Notes: generated by a model not told the origin, from the letters alone. DNA of 64,000 nucleotides from JAXGMV01 sp040768445 (GCA_040768445.1 JAXGMV010000001.1:1-64000), one strand, 5' to 3'. Positions 1 to 8,906 are shown, counted from the stretch's first letter. Program-made: numbers and translations.

Positions 1-80
1 ACCTGGGAAACCAGGTCGATTTCTTTAAGTGCTTCGAATACCATCGAGGTATGCATCCACTCCCCGCTACTATTTTCCAG

Positions 81-105
81 ACCACCAGAAATGGTGGTTT
101 TTCTT
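81..105 (+). terminator. Rho-independent terminator
   Basis: The inverted repeat ACCACC / GGTGGT with loop AGAAAT is followed directly by TTTTTCTT. This is a short intrinsic terminator and presumably ends a gene or RNA lying left of the window. Bases 1-80 show no convincing coding sequence. Confidence 0.7.
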
Positions 106-132
106 ATGAAAATCAAGCAAAATTCGATTGAA

Positions 133-177
133 ACTCGTAAGCCAAAGGTCATAGGTTCGAATCCGGTAATCGTTAGA
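133..177 (+). pseudogene. tRNA-like 3' fragment (possible tRNA-Thr remnant)
   Basis: The stretch holds an anticodon-loop-like CTCGTAA (anticodon CGT, Thr), a variable-loop-like AGGTC and a near-canonical T arm around GGTTCGAATCC (155-165). The T stem pairs at about 4 of 5 positions. There is no matching D arm, 5' anticodon strand or acceptor stem, and no CCA. It looks like the 3' part of a tRNA left by recombination or decay, possibly an old attachment site. Bases 178-404 hold no other feature apart from the RBS of the next gene. Confidence 0.35.
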
Positions 178-404
178 ACAAAACCAATATTTTTAAAAAT
201 AATTTCACATTATTTAAATTTGATTAGTCAAGGCAACATACTGTTAGTTGGAGTAAAGGCAGATTGGGTATATGAATTTTGGAACTTACAAAAAATAAGA
301 TTTTAAATCAAACGTTATACAAAGATCTACCACAAACCTAAAACGAACTTATAATTTTGACAAAAGGTATCAATTTTATTGACACCTTATTTATAGAGGT
401 TTTA

Positions 405-1532
405 ATGAGCAAATTCAAAATAATACCAACATTGGCACTTGTCGCCGTAATGGTCAGTGCTTGTAACCCTGAGGTCGGCACGACCCCAATGATTTCAACA
501 GAACTAATAGCTATAGAAGAGGAGTCTTTAAAACCAATGGCACAAACTGAATTGGATAGAACCTATATTAAGCAAGATGGCGTAGAAGTAATCTATTTCG
601 CTGGAGGCTGCTTTTGGGGAATTGAAAAACTGATGCAGTCAATCCCGGGTGTGGTGAATGCCACGAGCGGTTATGCTAATGGTCAGGGGGACAAAGTACC
701 TACATATTCATCAGTTTCGACCGGGCTAACAGGTTATCGCGAAACGGTACGAGTTGAATACGAAGTAGATAAGGTAAGCCTCGATGCCCTCGTTTTTGCA
801 TACTTTCAGGTCATTGACCCCACAGTGGAAAACGCCCAGGGTAATGATTATGGCTCCCAGTATCAAACGGGTATCTATTATGCAGGCGAAGCTGCAAAGA
901 GCACTGTTGAGCGAATTGCAGCGATCGTAAAGGGACATTATCTGGATTTTGTTGTGGAAATCGAGCCATTGGAGCGGTTTTACGACGCAGAGGAGTATCA
1001 TCAGAATTATCTGGATAAAAACCCTGAGGGTTATTGTCACATTTCCAAAGATGAGATTTCTTCCATTAGTCAAATGATTGTTGATCCAGGTAACTACCTG
1101 CGTCCTGCAGACGAGATAATCAAGACCATGCTCACCGAGAAACAATACAAGGTAACACAATTAGCTGGTACTGAACCGGCATTTAACAATGAGTTTTGGG
1201 ACAACCACGAACGTGGACTTTATGTTGATGTGGTTACTGGTGAACCCTTGTTCTCATCCAGTGATAAATTTGACAGTTCCACAGGTTGGCCAAGCTTCTC
1301 CAAGGGCATCGACGAAAATACCTTTTTCTTAATTGCAGACAATTCCTTTGGCATGCTACGTACTGAAGTCCGCAGCCGCGCAGGCAACTCCCACCTGGGA
1401 CATGTATTTTATAACGATGGCTTATCGCCAAGCGGAACAAGATATTGTATCAATAGCGCTGCCCTAAGATTTGTCCCGTACGAAGAAATGGAAATCGAAG
1501 GATATGGTTACCTGATGAAGTATGTTAATTGA
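405..1532 (+). CDS. msrAB: Bifunctional peptide methionine sulfoxide reductase MsrA/MsrB, lipoprotein
   Basis: Reduces both S- and R-methionine sulfoxide in proteins. The ATG at 405 was chosen over an upstream in-frame TTG at 357 because AGAGGT lies 5-10 bases before it and a lipoprotein signal peptide starts there (hydrophobic core, then lipobox VSAC). The mature protein should be anchored outside the cytoplasmic membrane. The MsrA domain comes first, with the catalytic motif GCFWGIE and the signature GNDYGSQY. The MsrB domain follows, with FDSSTGWPSF, RSRAGNSHLGH and the catalytic Cys in RYCIN. The two CxxC zinc sites of zinc-type MsrB are absent (YVDVVTGEPLF), so this is the metal-free form. 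It sits alone, likely as a single-gene unit for repair of oxidised surface proteins. Confidence 0.93.
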   Translation: MSKFKIIPTLALVAVMVSACNPEVGTTPMISTELIAIEEESLKPMAQTELDRTYIKQDGVEVIYFAGGCFWGIEKLMQSIPGVVNATSGYANGQGDKVPTYSSVSTGLTGYRETVRVEYEVDKVSLDALVFAYFQVIDPTVENAQGNDYGSQYQTGIYYAGEAAKSTVERIAAIVKGHYLDFVVEIEPLERFYDAEEYHQNYLDKNPEGYCHISKDEISSISQMIVDPGNYLRPADEIIKTMLTEKQYKVTQLAGTEPAFNNEFWDNHERGLYVDVVTGEPLFSSSDKFDSSTGWPSFSKGIDENTFFLIADNSFGMLRTEVRSRAGNSHLGHVFYNDGLSPSGTRYCINSAALRFVPYEEMEIEGYGYLMKYVN

Positions 1533-1577
1533 AAATATGATCCGTTAATCTTTTTTATTGAAAGGATGTACATTCAC

Positions 1578-2306
1578 ATGGTCAGAAAAGTGCTTATCTA
1601 CGGCAGCACCGGGGGTATTGGTGCCAACCTAAGTCGGTTGCTTCACACGCGAGGTTATAACTTGCACCTTGTTGGACGAAATGAAAGCAAGTTGTCAGCT
1701 TTGGCTGCAGAGCTGGACTGCGAGTATACCTGTGGTGATGTTACAGACAACGGGCTTTTTAGTCGTGTGACGCATGATACCGGAGACATGTTGGATGGAC
1801 TGGTTTACGCAGTGGGCAACATCAACTTACGCGGTCTTGCGCGATTTACTGAAAATGATTTTCTCCACGATTATCGGGTGAACGCATTAGGTGCTGCCCT
1901 GTCTGTTCAGGCTGCCCTGCCCGCGCTAAAAAAGAGCCCTGGGAGAGCATCAATTGTTCTCTTTTCCAGTATTGCTGTAAAGCAGGGCTTCACATTTCAC
2001 GCATCGGTCAGCATGGCAAAAGGAGCTGTGCACGGGTTGACCCTTGCGCTTGCAGCCGAATTAGCCCCTAAAGTACGTGTCAATGCCATTGCTCCTTCGC
2101 TTACCCGCACGCCACTCGCTGATGGCATCCTTAAAAATGAACAGATTGCAGCAAACCTTGCAGCTTCGCACCCCCTGGAGCGACTGGGAACCCCTGAAGA
2201 TATCGCAGCCATGGTTGCATTTTTGCTTTCTCCAGAAGCAGATTGGGTCACCGGGCAAAGCTTTTGTGTCGATGGTGGCCGGTCAACTGTGCGCAATAAA
2301 GGATAG
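1578..2306 (+). CDS. SDR-family oxidoreductase with altered active site
   Basis: Short-chain dehydrogenase/reductase, Rossmann fold, about 242 aa, the usual classical-SDR length. The N-terminal cofactor motif GSTGGIG is present, as are the mid-protein AVGN (NNAG position) and the active-site Ser in LFSSIA. The catalytic YxxxK is not: the expected Tyr is Val (VSMAK), so normal SDR catalysis is doubtful. The C-terminal segment (TGQSFCVDGG) is typical. Start 1578 was chosen because GAAAGGA at 1560-1566 gives proper spacing; the ATG at 1566 overlaps that RBS. Substrate unknown. Confidence 0.8.
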   Translation: MVRKVLIYGSTGGIGANLSRLLHTRGYNLHLVGRNESKLSALAAELDCEYTCGDVTDNGLFSRVTHDTGDMLDGLVYAVGNINLRGLARFTENDFLHDYRVNALGAALSVQAALPALKKSPGRASIVLFSSIAVKQGFTFHASVSMAKGAVHGLTLALAAELAPKVRVNAIAPSLTRTPLADGILKNEQIAANLAASHPLERLGTPEDIAAMVAFLLSPEADWVTGQSFCVDGGRSTVRNKG

Positions 2307-2378
2307 TAGTGTATTAAAAAGCACTTACATAGTATGTAAGGGTTTCAAAGGCGAGTAAATTAAGATTGTAGATCGTGT

Positions 2379-2540
2379 GTGTTCTTGCAGTGAGCTCAAT
2401 CCATGCCTATCTGTTTGTCTCATGAAATTGCGGATTACTTGAGGACTGATTCCTGTTTGTCGGCCCGCCTCACCCAGACTGAGCCCCTGTTTGACCAGGT
2501 CGACGGCTTGTTTCTTTTCTTCTATGCTGTATTTTGTCAT
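2379..2540 (-). pseudogene. Truncated IS3-type transposase OrfA (helix-turn-helix part)
   Basis: About 54 residues remain, starting at ATG 2540 and opening MTKYSIEEKKQAVDLV. They form the DNA-binding helix-turn-helix (LSLGEAGRQTGISPQVIRNF) typical of IS3-family OrfA. The frame then runs on into unrelated residues to a stop at 2325. The catalytic DDE part is missing, so the fragment cannot transpose by itself. Confidence 0.7.
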
Positions 2541-2595
2541 ATAAAACTGCACCTCCTAGGTTGGATTTATAGTCCAACTTTTGGGGTGCAGTTCA
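2379..2595 (-). mobile_element. IS3-family (IS150-group-like) remnant, left end
   Basis: On the minus strand a terminal inverted repeat of IS150-group type (CTGCACCCCAAAAGTTGGAC, within 2573-2595) precedes an RBS (TAGGAGGT, 2552-2559) and the start of a transposase orfA. Similarity stops near 2379. No orfB and no right-hand end are seen, so only the first 220 bp or so of the element survive. The cut lies in the gap between two SDR genes. Confidence 0.7.
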
Positions 2596-2623
2596 AAATG
2601 GTAACCTTTTTCATAAGTAGAAC

Positions 2624-2678
2624 ATCAAAACCCTCCACGATTTGCCTGGTTCATAGCAGACCGTGGAGAAGTTTTGAT
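2624..2678. repeat. Imperfect inverted repeat (hairpin)
   Basis: ATCAAAAC-CTCCACG (2624-2639) pairs with CGTGGAG-A-GTTTTGAT (2662-2678) around a 22-base loop. It lies just beyond the IS remnant and before the next gene. It could be a terminator-like stem or a small mobile repeat; no T-tract follows directly. The rest of 2596-2762 shows nothing else. Confidence 0.5.
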
Positions 2679-2762
2679 TATTTCATAATAGTAAAATCAT
2701 TATTTTATAATTAGTACCATGCATATTGTACTTTTACTCTTTTCCGCCTTTCCCGGAGCTAC

Positions 2763-3707
2763 ATGAACCGTTATCGAAAAGATTACAAATGGTCCAATAT
2801 TTTTACGATGGTCCGAAATTTGCAGTCGAACCCGGCCATCTGCACCGATGACTTTTCAAACCGCCTGGTTGTGATCACTGGCGCAACATCAGGAATTGGC
2901 CAGGCAGCAGCACATAAATTTGCCGCCCATGGTGCAGATTTATTACTCATCAATCGCAATAGACAAAAATCGGATGACTTGTGTGACTCGTTGAAAAAAG
3001 CGTTTGATGCAAACTGCGATTATATCCTGGCTGATTTTTCGAAATTGTCAGACATCCACGCTGCAGCAAAAAGGTTGGCTACTCTCGACAGAAAAATCGA
3101 TGTTTTAATACACAATGCCGGCGTCTATATAACCGACAGAACATTCACGCAGGATAACATCGAAACAGTATTCCAAACCAATTACCTGAGCACTTTTATA
3201 ATTAACCATTACCTTCAAGAAAAATTATCCAGCCAAAGAAGCGGTCGGATACTATTCGTCAATTCAGAAGCTTACCGCTTTGCCGCTTTTGGGCTAAACC
3301 TAGATGATCTAACCTGGGAGAAACATCGCTATTCAGGAATTAAGAGTTATGGCGCAGCCAAGCTGGCACAGCTGCTTTCGATGCTAAAATTTTCTGACTA
3401 TTTTAGCAACTCCGGTGTTACCATAAATGCCATGCATCCTGGAAATGTACAGACGTCCAGCGGTCAAAATAACAATGCAATATACAAATTCCTCAAGAGA
3501 GTTTTTATTGACAGCAGTGCCCGTCCCATCAGTGTTGCGGCAGATTCCCTCTACTATTTGGGTGTATCCAAGGAGTTGGATCAGGTAACCGGTAAATTTT
3601 TCAATCTCACAACCGAAGAAGAACCAGCCCCCCCTGCATTAGATAGATTAGCTGCTGAAGAATTGTGGAACATAAGTCTCAAACTTGGTGGTGTATATGA
3701 AAACTGA
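2763..3707 (+). CDS. SDR-family oxidoreductase (retinol-dehydrogenase-like)
   Basis: NAD(P)-dependent short-chain dehydrogenase of 314 aa. The cofactor motif GATSGIG is near residue 40, followed by HNAG, a Ser in FVNSEA and the catalytic YGAAK. The region after it (NAMHPGNVQT) is typical of the retinol-dehydrogenase-like branch of SDRs. An RBS (GGAG, 2755-2758) supports the start. The 3' end overlaps the next gene by 11 bases, so the two are translated together and probably act on a common lipid, polyene or other hydrophobic substrate. The exact substrate cannot be read from the sequence. Confidence 0.82.
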   Translation: MNRYRKDYKWSNIFTMVRNLQSNPAICTDDFSNRLVVITGATSGIGQAAAHKFAAHGADLLLINRNRQKSDDLCDSLKKAFDANCDYILADFSKLSDIHAAAKRLATLDRKIDVLIHNAGVYITDRTFTQDNIETVFQTNYLSTFIINHYLQEKLSSQRSGRILFVNSEAYRFAAFGLNLDDLTWEKHRYSGIKSYGAAKLAQLLSMLKFSDYFSNSGVTINAMHPGNVQTSSGQNNNAIYKFLKRVFIDSSARPISVAADSLYYLGVSKELDQVTGKFFNLTTEEEPAPPALDRLAAEELWNISLKLGGVYEN

Positions 3708-5304
3708 CAACAATCAAGTTCTAATTGTTGGAGCCGGCATGGCAGGGTTGACTGCGGCAGCCTACCTGGCCAGGAAAAACGTTAAAGTCTTATTACTGGA
3801 AAAGAATGATAAAACCGGTGGATTGCTGGGATCCTTCGAAAAAGACGGTTTCTTTTTTGACTCAGGTCCAAGGGCTTTGGTTAACTCGGGAATCATTAAA
3901 CCAATATTGAATGATTTGGGGATTGAGTGGGAATATTACGAGAATAAAATAACGTTGGGGATTGAGGACCACCTGCTTGAGATCAATTCACTGGCCGACT
4001 TGAAAAATTACCAACGCCTACTCGCTGAACTTTACCCGGAGAACGTGAAGGATATAGCAAAAATCGTTGATTACATCAGGCAACTGTCTGAATACACGCG
4101 GATTCTGTACGAGTTTGATAATCCAAATTTCAGCAATCAAATGAATGATAAGTCATACATTTTTAAGAGATTGCTGCCATGGATGATCAAGTTCCTGCAT
4201 GCGATCAAGAAGTTGAACGATTTCAATGTGCCGATGGAAGACTTCCTGAGCCGCCTGACGTCGAACCAGTCGCTGATTGATATCATCACCCAGCACTTCT
4301 TCCGGCAAACGCCAACATATTTTGCCCTGGGTTATTTTCATGTGTACATGGATTATTTTTATCCAAAAGGCGGGACAGGTTCACTGAATGACTTACTCAG
4401 AGAAAAAATTATCGAGTCGGGCGGTGAAATCAGGCTTGATGCTCAAATCAATGAAGTCATTCCTTCTGAAAGAAGGATCAGTGATTCGCAAGGGAATAAC
4501 TATCATTATGACCAGTTGATCTGGGCTGCCGATCTCAAGACACTTTACCAGGTTCTCGAACCGACAGGATTAGATAATAAAACGGTGCAAAAAATCGAAA
4601 CAGATTCAGCTCGAATTCTGTCATCCAAAGGAGCTGAATCCGTTTTTATGACCTATCTGTCGGTCGACCGTCCACCTTCGTACTTTGAGCAAAACGGCGG
4701 CGGGCATCTATTTTTTACACCTTCAAAACAAGGTCTGTGTGAGACAAACCGGGAAGAAAGGGAAGCCCTCATTCAAAATTTTGATCGATTAACGAAAGAG
4801 GACGTCCTTGGTTGGTTGGATAAATACATTCACCTAAACACTTATGAAATTTCCATCCCTGCGCTGCGAGATCACACACTAGCACCTGAGGGGCAAAGCG
4901 GTGTGATGATCAGCTTTCTTTTTGATTACCAAATAGTCAAAAAAGTGCAGGAAGCTGGTTGGTACGACGAGTTCAAAGATGCTGTGGAGAACCGCGTCTG
5001 CGCCGTGTTATCTCAGACTTTATACAAGGATCTTGATAAGGATATCTTGTTCAAGTTTTCATCTACACCGCTGACGATAAACAAGTTAACCGGCAGTTCT
5101 GAAGGAGCCATTACCGGGTGGTCATTTGAACAAACACCACCGGTAATCAGTAAATTGCAGGAGATCCCGAAATCTGTCAAAACGCCGATCCCAAATGTCT
5201 ATCAGGCAGGTCAATGGGCATACTCGCCAGCTGGTGTACCGATTGCCATGTTAACTGGATGGTATGCCTCTCAAGAGATCTTAAAATACCGAAAGAAAAA
5301 ATGA
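3697..5304 (+). CDS. FAD-dependent oxidoreductase, phytoene desaturase/carotene isomerase-like
   Basis: About 535 aa. The N-terminal dinucleotide-binding motif is VGAGMAGLTAAAYLA, followed by an acidic residue in LLEKNDKTGG, as in CrtI/CrtH-type desaturases and isomerases. A C-terminal FAD-contact segment (NVYQAGQWAYSPAGVP) is also family-like. The ATG at 3697 is preferred over 3685 because GGTGGTG precedes it. It overlaps the upstream SDR gene. No other carotenoid genes (phytoene synthase, cyclase) are nearby, so the substrate is uncertain: it may be a polyene or another hydrophobic amine or alkene. Confidence 0.8.
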   Translation: MKTDNNQVLIVGAGMAGLTAAAYLARKNVKVLLLEKNDKTGGLLGSFEKDGFFFDSGPRALVNSGIIKPILNDLGIEWEYYENKITLGIEDHLLEINSLADLKNYQRLLAELYPENVKDIAKIVDYIRQLSEYTRILYEFDNPNFSNQMNDKSYIFKRLLPWMIKFLHAIKKLNDFNVPMEDFLSRLTSNQSLIDIITQHFFRQTPTYFALGYFHVYMDYFYPKGGTGSLNDLLREKIIESGGEIRLDAQINEVIPSERRISDSQGNNYHYDQLIWAADLKTLYQVLEPTGLDNKTVQKIETDSARILSSKGAESVFMTYLSVDRPPSYFEQNGGGHLFFTPSKQGLCETNREEREALIQNFDRLTKEDVLGWLDKYIHLNTYEISIPALRDHTLAPEGQSGVMISFLFDYQIVKKVQEAGWYDEFKDAVENRVCAVLSQTLYKDLDKDILFKFSSTPLTINKLTGSSEGAITGWSFEQTPPVISKLQEIPKSVKTPIPNVYQAGQWAYSPAGVPIAMLTGWYASQEILKYRKKK

Positions 5305-5402
5305 CCCTGTAGTTGCCGTCTCATGTCAACTCGTTTGACAGTTTGCTGGCAGAATTGATATCTATATTGTGACGCACCTGTTCAAATACGGAGCTAACGA
5401 AA

Positions 5403-5822
5403 ATGTTTGCAAAATTTGTCATTATTGCATTTCTCCTGTTGGAGTTATCAAACGTCATCGCTCTGTATTTTTTCCCTGGTTCAAAAATGGCAAATGCGGT
5501 CGGCGTATTTACTGCCTGGGATAAATCTAAACTTCACCCTGAGATTCATGACTTTATCAAGTACCTCGTTTACTGGGTGGCGGGAGCAAAACTGGTATTT
5601 CTCTTGCTCCTGGCTGTCATCATATTTTTTGGAAGCGAGGAAATTCAACGGTACAGCTTGATTTCCCTGGGTGCTGCAACTTTATCTTTCTACTGGCGCT
5701 TGTTTCCACTCATCCGAAGGATGGACCGGAGTGGGCAAATACAACCCAGAAATTATTCCTTGATTCTTGGAGGTATGATTTTTGTGCTTATTTCATTATT
5801 TGCCCTGGCTGCTTTTCTCTGA
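5403..5822 (+). CDS. Small integral membrane protein, unknown function
   Basis: 139 aa with about four hydrophobic segments: the N-terminus, around residues 50-75, around 85-100 and the C-terminus. A GGAGC sequence lies 5-10 bases before the ATG. I do not recognise a family. It follows the SDR and CrtI-like genes by about 100 bases on the same strand and may belong to the same unit. The downstream neighbour is convergent, with only about 50 bases between them. Confidence 0.7.
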   Translation: MFAKFVIIAFLLLELSNVIALYFFPGSKMANAVGVFTAWDKSKLHPEIHDFIKYLVYWVAGAKLVFLLLLAVIIFFGSEEIQRYSLISLGAATLSFYWRLFPLIRRMDRSGQIQPRNYSLILGGMIFVLISLFALAAFL

Positions 5823-5874
5823 ATTTCTCTCAGTATCACCAAAGCTATTATTTTTTAATTTGATGAATTTACCA

Positions 5875-7152
5875 TTAGTTGATAATGTGGAATTTCTGCT
5901 GCCGGCCACTTAGCCAGCGTATTCTACCGCCATCCATGACCGCATCCTCTTCCAGGGCAAACATCACAACCTGGTTATCCCACTCCGGCACAGCTTTCTG
6001 TACATTTAGTTCAATGGCGTAAGCTGTGTGATCATACAGCTCATAATCTCCAGCCCCGGGAACACCACCCTGCATGTCCCACAGGCCGATAGTCGGTCCG
6101 GCTGCGTGACCGTGGTATCCCAACGAATGTGTATAAATCATTGCGTTGATACCTTCAGAACGCGCACTACCCAGGGCATTTTTGAGGATATCATTTCCAG
6201 TACGCCCAAGCTGCATAGCTCGAAGATGAATATCCTGCAGACGGTTGGCTTCAGCCAGTCCTGCCTTCAGTCCTGCCGGCACATCTTCCTCCCCAGGCTT
6301 TAACACATATGCCAGTTGCTGCTGGTCGGTGGCAAGCCCGAGGTAATAAAAGCCTACATAGCAGTGCAGCAGATCGCCAGGCAGGATGAGCTTACGCTCC
6401 TTGGGGTTGGATTTCCCAAAGGTCGCAAATGGTTCACCAGCAGCCTGAATATCAACAGTTGGCTGGAACCATGCCTGCACACCCAGGTCGCTCATCTTCT
6501 GGCGCATCCACCACACCACATCATCCGTGGTAGTAATACCCGGGTGAATCACTCTGCTGGAAAATGCTTCAGCGATGATGGCATGGTCCAGCTCAACGAT
6601 ACCCGGGTAGGAAGCCAGCTCGGATTGCGTACGCTGCTCCAGCCAACCGACGGCCACACGTTCAGCACTGCGAACACGGCCGGCAAATTCCGGTCCAATC
6701 GCAGCAATGATCCGTTCAAACTCGGAATGAGTGATTCCATCACCAAATGCGAAGGTCTGTGAATAATTCAAGCCAATGGTGCCAGGATTTAACTCTTTCA
6801 CCACTCGTCCAAGACATTCAAATTGACTCTCTTTATCGGGATTCCAGCCGGCTTTGTAAAAGTCACCGAAACCATACCTGTCAAGGCTCAATCGTTCAAC
6901 CGTGCCGTCAGGCTTGAGGTGAAACAGCAGGATAGTGCGCCGGCGCGCGGCCATGGATGGTTCAGGCAGAAGTGTCATAATGACCGGGTCCTCATTATAT
7001 TCCCGGGCTGACACGATCCACAGATCCATTTTCTCACGCTGCATCACTGCTGGCAGAACCTCGTCAAGCCGTTGTTTCAGCCATTCATTGCGTACCTTCG
7101 CCCTGTCGCGCTGGGGGAGTATTTTTTGAGCCAGGTCAATTGTTGTGAGCAT
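5875..7152 (-). CDS. M24-family peptidase-like protein (Xaa-Pro aminopeptidase fold)
   Basis: 425 aa with an N-terminal creatinase-like domain and a C-terminal pita-bread fold. Expected metal ligands are seen in GLATD (Asp), HSLGYHGHAAGP (His), AIELNV (Glu) and ALEED (Glu). The position of the first Asp ligand is Tyr (CYVGFYYLGLATD), so the usual two-metal site may be incomplete. It could be a degenerate peptidase or a related hydrolase. It is the last gene in the minus-strand series and is separated from the HAD gene by 274 bases, so it probably has its own promoter. Confidence 0.82.
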   Translation of the reverse strand: MLTTIDLAQKILPQRDRAKVRNEWLKQRLDEVLPAVMQREKMDLWIVSAREYNEDPVIMTLLPEPSMAARRRTILLFHLKPDGTVERLSLDRYGFGDFYKAGWNPDKESQFECLGRVVKELNPGTIGLNYSQTFAFGDGITHSEFERIIAAIGPEFAGRVRSAERVAVGWLEQRTQSELASYPGIVELDHAIIAEAFSSRVIHPGITTTDDVVWWMRQKMSDLGVQAWFQPTVDIQAAGEPFATFGKSNPKERKLILPGDLLHCYVGFYYLGLATDQQQLAYVLKPGEEDVPAGLKAGLAEANRLQDIHLRAMQLGRTGNDILKNALGSARSEGINAMIYTHSLGYHGHAAGPTIGLWDMQGGVPGAGDYELYDHTAYAIELNVQKAVPEWDNQVVMFALEEDAVMDGGRIRWLSGRQQKFHIIN

Positions 7153-7426
7153 GTGCTTTGTCCTTAATTTGAGATCTAAAATTGGTGAGACAGTAATTTG
7201 ATTATAGTGTTGAAACTTGGGATCAGAAATATCTAACTTTGACTGATTCCTAAATTCCTAAAAGTCAAATTAGAATTCTATTGAATTATTTGTGTTGTTT
7301 GCTGATTACTGGATGAATGAGTGATGGGTAATCTTAATTTTTAAGAATAAATTATTCCACATGGAGGGCGTTTATCAATTGGTAAGCCTGTGATAGATTA
7401 TTGATTAAAAATGTCTTCTTTCCCAT
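7153..7426. other. Intergenic region
   Basis: AT-rich gap of 274 bases between two minus-strand genes. It probably carries the promoter of the M24 gene, but no convincing -35/-10 pair, operator or terminator stood out. Confidence 0.5.
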
Positions 7427-8848
7427 CTACCCGAGCAGCGGCACATTCAGCAAATCTCCAAATTTTTCGATATACACATCTGCCCGGGCGTTTTTATCAT
7501 ACTTAAATGCGATGGTTTTCAGTCCCACACTGCGGGCACCCTTCAATTCAGAGGCCTTGTGCCCCACAAATACCGCCCCATCCACGGACAATCCCACACT
7601 GCGGCAGGCTTCTTTATAAATCACTGCTGCCGGCTTGCGCGTGCCCAACTCTTTTGAGCTGATAAATGTATCAAATTCGTTTCCAAATCCGGCTTCTGCA
7701 AACCAATTCAGCTTGACCTTGATGGGCGTCGCTGTATCAGAGATAATACCAAGGATATACCCGCGCTTCTTGAGCGCTTTGATCGTCTCCGGTACACCAT
7801 CAACGATCTCCACAGTCGTGGCGTCTTTGAGCAGTGCATCTACGCCTTCCTGCAGCACTGCTGGCTCTGTAACACCGTACAGCCTGATAACCCGTTCATA
7901 GAACTCAAACCGGTCAATTTCTCCGTTGAATGCCAGGTCCTTCAGCTTGCGCTTTTCTGTTTTTACATCAACCTGCGACTTCAATTTGTGCCTGGCAAGG
8001 AACTGCTTGATATGCCTGCCCTTCCTGGGTTTGGTGTACAGGATATTGCCGGCATCGAAAAAGATGGCTTTGATCTTACGCTCTACTGGTTTGACCTTGC
8101 GATCTCTTTTCAGAATGTCCTCGATCAAAGGCAGCAGCTCATACAGGTTTTCGATCACCGCATCCGGTGTAGCACCTAAATCCGGATCGCCATCGTCATA
8201 CACATGGTTGATCTTTATAGACATACAGTAGCCTGACCGGCTCGATCCGAGTACATCACGGTTGATCTTGTCACCTACATAGATAACCTGGCTGGTTGGC
8301 AGGCTTGCCAGGCGCGCCGCATGGTAAAAGACCGCCGGGTCAGGCTTGCGGTGACCCAACTGAGAGGACAGGACAAGCGGGTCGAAATACTGCTGAATAC
8401 CGTATCGCTTGAGTGAGTACGGCACCTGTGTCAGGCTCTGGGTGTTGCTGATGCAGCCTATGCGCAGCCCCATCTGCTGGATGGATTCAAGTACCTGCGG
8501 TGCTTCAGGACGCATCTCTCTAATGAAGAAGCCGGTTTCGTAGAGGAAAGCCAGGTCTTCAGAGATCGGTGCAATTTGCTCAATTGGCAGGTTAAGATCT
8601 ATCAGGACAACCTGCGACCATATTTCAGCAGTCGGCAGTTCAATCAGAGATTGGCGGTTCCACTTGTGATAGCGCTTTACGCCGGTGGTGAGCAGTTCTA
8701 ACAACCCATCATCATCCATCTCGAGATGAACACCTGCTTTTTCCAATAACGCTCGAAAGCGCGGCGTACTTTCCCTGCGAATTTCTGGTGATGATCTGAA
8801 GGTTTCAATGGTACCGCCAATATCAAAATAGACTGCCTGCAAAGCCAT
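7427..8848 (-). CDS. Tandem double-HAD hydrolase-like protein
   Basis: Two HAD domains in one chain. Domain 1 has motif I YFDIGGT, motif II ISNTQ, motif III HRKPDP and motif IV YVGDKINRD. Domain 2 is eroded: motif I is FFDAGNI (no Thr), motif IV is FVGHKASEL (GD lost). In both domains the second Asp of the usual DxD is Gly, so this is not a standard phosphatase signature. Start 8848 (MALQAVYF) matches the paralogue at 37884; a start at 8926 would overlap etfA. It follows etfA on the same strand. Domain 1 is probably catalytic and domain 2 a structural or binding partner; substrate unknown. Confidence 0.85.
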   Translation of the reverse strand: MALQAVYFDIGGTIETFRSSPEIRRESTPRFRALLEKAGVHLEMDDDGLLELLTTGVKRYHKWNRQSLIELPTAEIWSQVVLIDLNLPIEQIAPISEDLAFLYETGFFIREMRPEAPQVLESIQQMGLRIGCISNTQSLTQVPYSLKRYGIQQYFDPLVLSSQLGHRKPDPAVFYHAARLASLPTSQVIYVGDKINRDVLGSSRSGYCMSIKINHVYDDGDPDLGATPDAVIENLYELLPLIEDILKRDRKVKPVERKIKAIFFDAGNILYTKPRKGRHIKQFLARHKLKSQVDVKTEKRKLKDLAFNGEIDRFEFYERVIRLYGVTEPAVLQEGVDALLKDATTVEIVDGVPETIKALKKRGYILGIISDTATPIKVKLNWFAEAGFGNEFDTFISSKELGTRKPAAVIYKEACRSVGLSVDGAVFVGHKASELKGARSVGLKTIAFKYDKNARADVYIEKFGDLLNVPLLG

Positions 8849-8906
8849 AATCCCTAAATCCTCATAATCCAATTTATTGCTCTTTATCCGTTGCGCTGCC
8901 TGGTAC

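Noticed and set aside
91..306. 71-residue open frame near the left edge
   Set aside because: It starts inside a terminator stem, has no RBS, runs over the tRNA-like fragment and has no recognisable protein features.
726..1160. 144-residue minus-strand frame inside msrAB
   Set aside because: Antisense shadow of the MsrA domain.
2403..2714. 103-residue frame over the IS remnant
   Set aside because: It is antisense to the transposase relic and reads through the terminal repeat; composition is not protein-like.
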